Assembly (NCBI GenBank): GCA_045613585.1
Contig: JAZLBG010000117.1
Span: 1-17,839, forward strand
Length of the DNA stretch: 17,839 nucleotides
Reading direction: 5' to 3'
Origin: Fimenecus sp045613585
Lineage (GTDB): Bacteria > Bacillota > Clostridia > Oscillospirales > Acutalibacteraceae
The notes under the pieces are model-generated. The model had not been told where the DNA came from, did no database searches, and saw nothing but the letters and a program-made list of their open reading frames with translations. Within the stretch, counting starts at the first letter, position 1; each line of letters opens with the position of its first letter. This document shows, in pieces, positions 13,780 through 17,839 of the stretch. The position numbers and the translations under genes were made by a program.

Positions 13780-14520
13780 TTATAAAACTTTTGATAAGAA
13801 ATCTTTAAGTCTTGGATTTTGTGGATTTTCAAAGAAATCTTTAGGATTATTTTCTTCAATAATTCTACCGCCATCCATAAAGATAACTCGAGTACCAACT
13901 TCACGGGCAAATCCCATTTCGTGAGTAACAACAACCATTGTCATACCCTCACGAGCAAGGTCTTTCATAACATCAAGAACTTCACCAACCATTTCAGGGT
14001 CAAGAGCTGATGTTGGCTCGTCGAAGAGCATTACTTCTGGCTCCATACAAAGTGCACGAACAATAGCAACACGCTGTTTCTGTCCACCTGAAAGTTGACT
14101 TGGATATGCTTCTGCTCTGTCTTCAAGACCAACTCTTTTCAACAATGCCATTGCTTTCTCATTTGCTTCTTCCTTGCTTTTCTTAAGAAGCTGTGTAGGA
14201 GCAATAGTCATATTTTTTATGATATTCATATTGTTGAAAAGATTAAAATGCTGGAATACCATACCCATCTTCTGACGGTGAATATTAATATCAACCTTTT
14301 TATCGGTAATGTTGACACCATTGAAATTAATTGTTCCACCTGTAGGCATTTCAAGAAGATTCAATGAGCGGAGAAAAGTTGATTTACCACTTCCGGAAGG
14401 ACCAATGACAACAACAACTTCGCCTTTTTTAATATCAGCATCAATACCATCAAGAGCTTTAACCTTTCCGCCAAGATAATGTTTCTTAAGTCCTCTGACT
14501 TCAATAATATTATCGCTCAT
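13780..14520 (-). CDS. Polar amino acid ABC transporter, ATP-binding protein (GlnQ-like)
   Basis: ATPase that powers amino acid import, 246 aa, full family length. Walker A is GPSGSGKST (40-48), the Q-loop glutamine is Q90, the signature is LSGGQ (143-147), Walker B with catalytic glutamate is VMLFDEP (163-169, E168), the D-loop SALD follows and the H-loop is H200. HINT-type polar amino acid family features (RSLNLLEMPTGG, VFQHFNLF) are clear. The ATG at 14520 follows AAAGGAGG; it overlaps the permease stop by 11 bases, so expression is coupled. A longer in-frame start lacks a ribosome site. Third gene of the operon. Glutamine, glutamate, cystine or histidine cannot be separated as substrate from this sequence. 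Confidence 0.96.
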   Translation of the reverse strand: MSDNIIEVRGLKKHYLGGKVKALDGIDADIKKGEVVVVIGPSGSGKSTFLRSLNLLEMPTGGTINFNGVNITDKKVDINIHRQKMGMVFQHFNLFNNMNIIKNMTIAPTQLLKKSKEEANEKAMALLKRVGLEDRAEAYPSQLSGGQKQRVAIVRALCMEPEVMLFDEPTSALDPEMVGEVLDVMKDLAREGMTMVVVTHEMGFAREVGTRVIFMDGGRIIEENNPKDFFENPQNPRLKDFLSKVL

Positions 14521-15250
14521 TACGACGAAGCCTCCTTTCAATTATTTCAACAATTTTGGTAAGAAGAACAACTGTCACAAGATAAACAATTGCAACTGCG
14601 ATAAGAGGCATAAATGCTTCAAAGGTTATACCTCTAATTCTTTCACCTGCTTTTGTAAGGTCAAGAATTCCTACATAACCTGCAATTGATGTTTCTTTAA
14701 ACAAAGCAATAAGTTCATTAAGAAGTGTTGGAAGAGTTGACTTTATAGTCTGAGGTATAACAATATATCTCATTGTCTGGAAATAACTGAATCCTAATGA
14801 ACGACCTGCCTCAAACTGACCGTTATCTATTGACATAATACCGCCACGGAAGATTTCTGCAACATAAGCACCTGAGTTAAGTCCAAATGCCACAATTGCA
14901 ATTGGAATATCCTCTGCAGAAACGAGAATAACAAAGTACCATATCATAAGTTGAACAACAACAGGTACGCCTCGCATAACTGTTATATAAATTTTTGCGA
15001 TTGCATTAAGAATTTTGAGAACATAATAACCTATGCCACCCCTAATTCTCAAAGTTTCTTCATTCTTATCATATGATGAACGAACGGCAGCCAAAATAAT
15101 ACCTACTACCAAGCCAAGCAGTAATGCAAAAACAGTAATTACTACCGAATTAATAAAACCCTCAGCAATCCATTTCCAACGGTCATCAGTAATAAAGCAT
15201 GAAATAAAAGTTTCTTTAAGTTCATTAAACCATAAACTTAGAGCGTTCAT
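14510..15250 (-). CDS. Polar amino acid ABC transporter, permease (HisM family)
   Basis: Membrane permease of 246 aa with about five hydrophobic spans. The cytoplasmic EAA loop that docks the ATPase is EAGRSLGFSYFQTMRYIVIPQ-like at 148-167, and the RGVPVVVQ segment (93-100) is typical of the HisM/GlnP group. Only one permease gene is present, so the channel is probably a homodimer. AGAGGAGC lies 6 bases before the ATG. It sits between the binding protein gene (76-base gap containing a hairpin) and the ATPase gene (11-base overlap). Confidence 0.95.
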   Translation of the reverse strand: MNALSLWFNELKETFISCFITDDRWKWIAEGFINSVVITVFALLLGLVVGIILAAVRSSYDKNEETLRIRGGIGYYVLKILNAIAKIYITVMRGVPVVVQLMIWYFVILVSAEDIPIAIVAFGLNSGAYVAEIFRGGIMSIDNGQFEAGRSLGFSYFQTMRYIVIPQTIKSTLPTLLNELIALFKETSIAGYVGILDLTKAGERIRGITFEAFMPLIAVAIVYLVTVVLLTKIVEIIERRLRRNER

Positions 15251-15271
15251 ATAATGCTCCTCTCATTAATT

Positions 15272-15294
15272 AAGGGCGGAAATAGCCCGCCCTT
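15272..15294 (-). other. Intercistronic hairpin between binding protein and permease genes
   Basis: Stem AAGGGCGG (15272-15279) and CCGCCCTT (15287-15294), 7-base loop. The minus-strand 3' side is only weakly T-rich, so partial termination or 3'-end protection of the binding-protein mRNA fits better than full termination; binding proteins are normally made in excess. Confidence 0.7.
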
Positions 15295-15326
15295 TAATAT
15301 GTTAAATCAAATTGCCACAGAATTGT

Positions 15327-16142
15327 TTATTCTGCAGGAATATATTTTTTGATAATCTTATCAACTGTGCCATCTGCCTGAAGTTCTGCAAGAGCCTTGT
15401 TGATAGAATCAAGAAGTTCTGTGTTTTCTTTTGCAACACAAATTGCATAATCTTCGTTAGCATATTCACCATCAAGGATTTTAAGGCCATCATTAGCAGC
15501 TACGAATGACTTTGCAGGCTCGTTATCGATGATAACTGCTGTAACTTTGCCTGACTTGAGAGCCTGAACAGCATCTGCACCTGTTTTGTAACGAATTACA
15601 TTATCTGCACCAAAGCCCCAGTTTGCTGGTTCATCTGAAGAATAGATATCACCTGTTGTATCCTGCTGAACACCAATTTTGATGCCATCTTTAACACCTG
15701 CAGGATTTTCGTCTGCATCAAATCCAGTATAGAAATCTTCAAATGATGCATATTCACTATCTTCAAGAACAATAACAGACTGAATGCCTTTTGCATATGT
15801 TGTTGAGAAGTTTACACTTTCAAGTCTTTCGTCTGTAACTGTCATACCAGCCATACCCATATCAAATTTACCTGACTGAACGCCACCGATAATAGCACCG
15901 AAGTCAACGTCCTTGATTTCAAGTGTCATACCAAGTTTATCAGCAATAGCTTTTGCGATTTCAACGACAATACCAACGAATTCGTTACCCTCAACATATT
16001 CGTAAGGAGGGAATGCTGCGTTTGTAGCCATTGTAAGAACTTTTTTCTCTTCTTTTGCATCATTACCGCCGCAAGCTGCAAAGCAACCTACAACAAGAAC
16101 AATAGCGAGAACAACTGAAAGAATTTTAAATGTTTTTTTCAT
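15327..16142 (-). CDS. Polar amino acid ABC transporter, substrate-binding lipoprotein
   Basis: Extracytoplasmic binding protein of the SBP_bac_3 family, 271 aa. The N terminus is a lipoprotein signal: basic MKK, hydrophobic 7-19, lipobox FAAC with the lipidated C24. The mature part begins GGNDAKEE and has the family pattern: AFPPYEYVEGNEFVGIVVEIAKAIADKLGM-type ligand pocket (44-75), FDMGMAGMTVTDERLESVNFS (94-114 region), and the IGVQQDT hinge segment. AAAGGAG lies before the ATG. It is first in the operon, with its own promoter. The ligand is a polar amino acid of unknown kind; the arginine of the TDERLE motif is the usual carboxylate-binding residue. Confidence 0.96.
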   Translation of the reverse strand: MKKTFKILSVVLAIVLVVGCFAACGGNDAKEEKKVLTMATNAAFPPYEYVEGNEFVGIVVEIAKAIADKLGMTLEIKDVDFGAIIGGVQSGKFDMGMAGMTVTDERLESVNFSTTYAKGIQSVIVLEDSEYASFEDFYTGFDADENPAGVKDGIKIGVQQDTTGDIYSSDEPANWGFGADNVIRYKTGADAVQALKSGKVTAVIIDNEPAKSFVAANDGLKILDGEYANEDYAICVAKENTELLDSINKALAELQADGTVDKIIKKYIPAE

Positions 16143-16183
16143 TTTAATTTTCTCCTTTATATAAGTTGAATTTTTATGAGGTG

Positions 16184-16211
16184 ATTATACATCAATATTC
16201 AAAAAAGTCAA
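16184..16211 (-). promoter_or_regulatory. Sigma-A promoter of the amino acid ABC operon
   Basis: Minus strand: -35 TTGACT (16206-16211), 16-base spacer, -10 TATAAT (16184-16189). About 41 bases separate it from the start codon; no riboswitch fits in that space. Confidence 0.82.
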
Positions 16212-16222
16212 GCGTTTATTCA

Positions 16223-16281
16223 TAAAAAATAAAAATATTCACTGTTTTTATGTATTTTTATACATTATACAGTGAATATTT
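16223..16281 (-). terminator. Terminator of the GtrA-family gene
   Basis: A 13-bp perfect stem, AAATATTCACTGT (16233-16245) with ACAGTGAATATTT (16269-16281). The 23-base loop holds a smaller ATGTAT/ATACAT hairpin. On the minus strand TTTTATTTTTT follows. It begins 6 bases after the gene's stop. Confidence 0.75.
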
Positions 16282-16286
16282 GAATA

Positions 16287-16736
16287 TTATGCATCTTTTT
16301 TGAATATTACCAATTTACTAAAAATATAATTTGATAAAACAATTATTACCTGACCAACAGTTTTCACAAGCAACTCACCTATTGGTATTGTTACATCTAT
16401 AAAATCAGGCTGCCATACAATATTGTCTGCACGAGCCAAATCAATAAATATAAATGCAATCAGTAATTCAAGCCCATACGAGAATAATCTTGCGCTAAAG
16501 AAAAGGGTAAATTCTTTAACTTGTGCCTTGCCTTTGCTTTTACTTTCAAAAACAAAAATACGATTTGCAACATAAGCAAAAAGAACAGACCCGACCCATG
16601 CCACACTTAATGCAAAATAATAATTTGCGCCTGAAAACCGAAGCCCGAAATGAATTATATAATTGGCAACAGTAGTAAGCCCACCAACTATTATATAGAT
16701 AATAAGCTCACGATGTTTCTTAAAAAAATCTTTCAT
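16287..16736 (-). CDS. GtrA-family membrane protein
   Basis: Small integral membrane protein (149 aa) with four hydrophobic spans (about 11-31, 41-59, 77-100, 119-143). GtrA-family proteins are thought to help move lipid-linked sugars across the membrane or to assist glycosyltransferases in surface polysaccharide or teichoic acid decoration. Family marks: YIIVGGLTTVANYIIHFGL (14-32), FAYVANRIFVFE (53-64) and SNYIFSKLVIFK (135-146). The ATG at 16736 follows GAAAGGAT; a longer in-frame opening runs back through the promoter and is rejected. It stands alone with its own promoter and terminator, with no glycosyltransferase next to it, so its partner is unknown. Confidence 0.9.
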   Translation of the reverse strand: MKDFFKKHRELIIYIIVGGLTTVANYIIHFGLRFSGANYYFALSVAWVGSVLFAYVANRIFVFESKSKGKAQVKEFTLFFSARLFSYGLELLIAFIFIDLARADNIVWQPDFIDVTIPIGELLVKTVGQVIIVLSNYIFSKLVIFKKDA

Positions 16737-16764
16737 AACCGAAATCCTTTCAGTTGATAAAAGT

Positions 16765-16793
16765 ATTTTAACACAAGATTTTATAAATGGCAA
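16765..16793 (-). promoter_or_regulatory. Sigma-A promoter of the GtrA-family gene
   Basis: Minus strand: -35 TTGCCA (16788-16793), 17-base spacer, -10 TAAAAT (16765-16770) preceded by TGT (extended -10). Confidence 0.75.
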
Positions 16794-16795
16794 AT

Positions 16796-16833
16796 AAAAA
16801 AGGAAGTCACACAAAAGTGCAACTTCTTTTTTT
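16796..16833. terminator. Terminator of the DUF4375-like gene
   Basis: GAAGTCACAC (16803-16812) pairs with GTGCAACTTC (16817-16826), two G-T wobbles on the minus-strand RNA, AAAA/TTTT loop. Minus strand continues CTTTTTT; the plus strand also has a seven-T run (16827-16833), so it could act both ways. Confidence 0.8.
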
Positions 16834-16860
16834 GTGTTTACAACTCGTTTTTGTCAAAAA

Positions 16861-17253
16861 TTATAATTGAATTTTATCGGCATACTCTTGTAATTTATTA
16901 TTGATTTCTTTTTCATTTTCATAGAATGTATCATCACATTGTTCCATTATCTCTTCAGCCTTTTCGTCATCTTCGTTTTCTTCTAAAATCAGATATGCTT
17001 TATATGCTTTATGTAAATTGTCAATAAGGTTATCAGATAAGATGTTTTCTAATGCAGACATTTCTTTACTTAAATCATCATTATTTTCAATATTGCAAAA
17101 ATATTGACTATGACCACCATTATTGATTTCACTTTGATAGGTCATCAATTCTGCATAGGGCGACTCAACTTCTCCGTCTGTCCACAAATCCCACATCTTA
17201 TTCCATTTAAGCTGGTCTTCAGTTAATTCAACTTTCTTTTTCTTGAAAAACAT
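16861..17253 (-). CDS. DUF4375-like (DMP19-type) protein, unknown function
   Basis: Cytosolic, acidic protein of 130 aa. A central segment, YQSEINNGGHSQYF (39-52), matches the E-x-NGG-x-x-Q-Y/F signature of the DUF4375/DMP19-like domain. The rest is helical and rich in E and D (EENEDDEKAEEIMEQ at 91-105). A basic KKKK run lies at 4-7. No enzymatic motif is visible. The ATG at 17253 is chosen because AGGAGG lies 10 bases before it; a longer opening has no ribosome site and would cross the promoter. Members of this domain sometimes occur among immunity-like proteins of polymorphic toxin systems, but no toxin gene lies nearby, so no function is claimed. Single-gene unit; its -35 box touches the second hairpin array. 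Confidence 0.75.
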   Translation of the reverse strand: MFFKKKKVELTEDQLKWNKMWDLWTDGEVESPYAELMTYQSEINNGGHSQYFCNIENNDDLSKEMSALENILSDNLIDNLHKAYKAYLILEENEDDEKAEEIMEQCDDTFYENEKEINNKLQEYADKIQL

Positions 17254-17289
17254 AACGGCATGCCTCCTAAAATCTTTTGGATTTAATTT

Positions 17290-17318
17290 ATTATAGCATA
17301 AAAGCGGAAATAAATCAA
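17290..17318 (-). promoter_or_regulatory. Sigma-A promoter of the DUF4375-like gene
   Basis: Minus strand: -35 TTGATT (17313-17318), 17-base spacer, -10 TATAAT (17290-17295) with TGC before it. Three bases of the -35 (17316-17318) belong to the first stem of the adjacent hairpin array. Confidence 0.78.
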
Positions 17319-17500
17319 TGCGGAGCATTGTATATCATCAATTCCGCAAGGAATTGCATATCATCAACTTCGTTAGAAGTTGTATATTATCAAGCCGACA
17401 GAAATACACGCTAAAGCGTGATGATATACAGTCCTAACGGACTGATGAGATACAACAACGGCGAGCCGTTGTTGATGATATACCAAGCCTGTCGGCTTGG
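17316..17500. repeat. Array of small hairpins, copy 2 (regular, with linker inversion)
   Basis: Seven complete hairpins and one half-hairpin in 185 bases: CAATGC-GGA-GCATTG (17316-17330), AATTCC-GCAA-GGAATT (17340-17355), AACTTC-GTTA-GAAGTT (17366-17381), half unit AAGCCGACAG (17392-17401), CACGC-TAAA-GCGTG (17407-17420), AGTCC-TAAC-GGACT (17430-17443), CAACAACGG-CGAG-CCGTTGTTG (17453-17474) and CCAAGCC-TGTC-GGCTTGG (17483-17500). Linkers are about 10 bases: TATATCATCA-like before 17392, the reverse complement TGATGATATAC-like after it. The half unit is the reverse complement of 17489-17498. No coding frame. Confidence 0.85.
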
Positions 17501-17504
17501 ATAC

Positions 17505-17541
17505 AAAAAGAAAGACACGATTTTCATCGTGTCTTTCTTTT
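17505..17541. terminator. Terminator after tRNA-Thr (symmetrical)
   Basis: An 11-bp perfect stem GAAAGACACGA (17510-17520) and TCGTGTCTTTC (17527-17537) with a 6-base loop. On the minus strand it is followed by CTTTTTG-type T-run (17505-17509); the plus strand also ends in T. It begins at the tRNA 3' end. Confidence 0.88.
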
Positions 17542-17617
<76 letters not shown>

Positions 17618-17637
17618 ATATTAAAATTGCAAGGGTT

Positions 17638-17666
17638 ATTATACAAATGTTTCTGCTATTTGTCAA
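17638..17666 (-). promoter_or_regulatory. Consensus sigma-A promoter of tRNA-Thr
   Basis: Minus strand: -35 TTGACA (17661-17666), 17-base spacer, -10 TATAAT (17638-17643). Both boxes are perfect consensus, as expected for a stable RNA gene; the tRNA 5' end lies 20 bases past the -10. Confidence 0.92.
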
Positions 17667-17731
17667 GGAAGATTTTCAAAAGGGATTGTTATAAATTGGA
17701 GTTTGTCTAACTGTTTTATATGCGTTTTCTC

Positions 17732-17839
17732 GGCTCCCCTTGTCAGGGGAGCTGTCAACGAAGTTGACTGAGGGGTAGTCAAAAACGCCTATTAAAGCCT
17801 ATCTCTCCCTCCGTCAACGCTAACGCGTTGCCACCTCCC
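17732..17839. repeat. Palindrome-rich dispersed-type repeat, right copy (3' end cut by window edge)
   Basis: Begins with CTCCCCT-TGTC-AGGGGAG (17734-17751), then GTCAAC-GAA-GTTGAC (17754-17768). From 17748 on it is identical to bases 1-92. Joined to the left copy's extra bases (93-107), a complete unit would be about 123 bp. It gives the outer hairpin missing from the left copy. The stretch 17667-17731 before it shows no feature I can support. Confidence 0.75.

Noticed and set aside
16143..16183. Amino acid riboswitch upstream of the ABC operon
   Set aside because: Only about 41 bases separate the -10 box from the start codon and no structured aptamer fits.
17316..17500. CRISPR array
   Set aside because: The repeated parts are only about 10-base linkers, they switch orientation, and the pieces between are palindromes rather than unique non-palindromic spacers. 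No cas genes are present.

Overview
The window looks like chromosomal DNA of a low-GC, spore-forming anaerobic member of the Clostridia. Evidence: strong AGGAGG-type ribosome binding sites, A/T-rich codon use, a clostridial 2[4Fe-4S] ferredoxin, SpoIID, RicT, a DnaD/DnaC-like loader pair and a holB-ricT pair. A gut Oscillospirales-type host is my inference from the style of the intergenic repeats. I see no phage, plasmid or transposase gene.

Layout. Positions 1-107 hold the left copy of a palindrome-rich repeat. On the minus strand follow a DnaD-domain gene and a DnaC/DnaI-like helicase loader (183-2207), then spoIID (2356-3351). Divergent from spoIID is a plus-strand run: citrate synthase, an unknown multi-pass membrane protein, an AEC-family transporter, holB and ricT (3462-8576). 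A ferredoxin with its own promoter follows (8645-8815). A bidirectional terminator separates it from a convergent minus-strand operon, yerC-methyltransferase-hslO (8872-10807). Upstream of that lies a Fur-family regulator translationally coupled to a permease with a histidine-rich loop (10887-12184). Then come trpS (12352-13359), a short-hairpin array, a 46-codon small gene, and a polar amino acid ABC transporter transcribed binding protein, permease, ATPase (13780-16142). A GtrA-family membrane protein and a DUF4375-like protein (16287-17253), a second and more regular hairpin array, tRNA-Thr(GGU) and the right copy of the edge repeat finish the window.

How the parts work together. Most gene products are housekeeping: replication initiation, clamp-loader function, RNA maturation, glutamate/citrate entry, tRNA charging, amino acid uptake and redox stress. 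The clearest local control circuit is the Fur-family gene: a perfect 9-5-9 inverted repeat overlaps its own -10 box, and the coupled permease carries a metal-binding loop, which suggests metal-responsive autoregulation and efflux.

The most unusual signal is not coding. Two intergenic arrays (13438-13594 and 17316-17500) consist of consecutive small perfect hairpins. Stem sequences differ from unit to unit, but the palindromes and the linkers between them are kept. In the second array the linker flips orientation halfway. A 92-bp exact direct repeat sits at the two window edges, so the window probably ends where a dispersed repeat broke the assembly. I can name no function for the arrays or the edge repeat.
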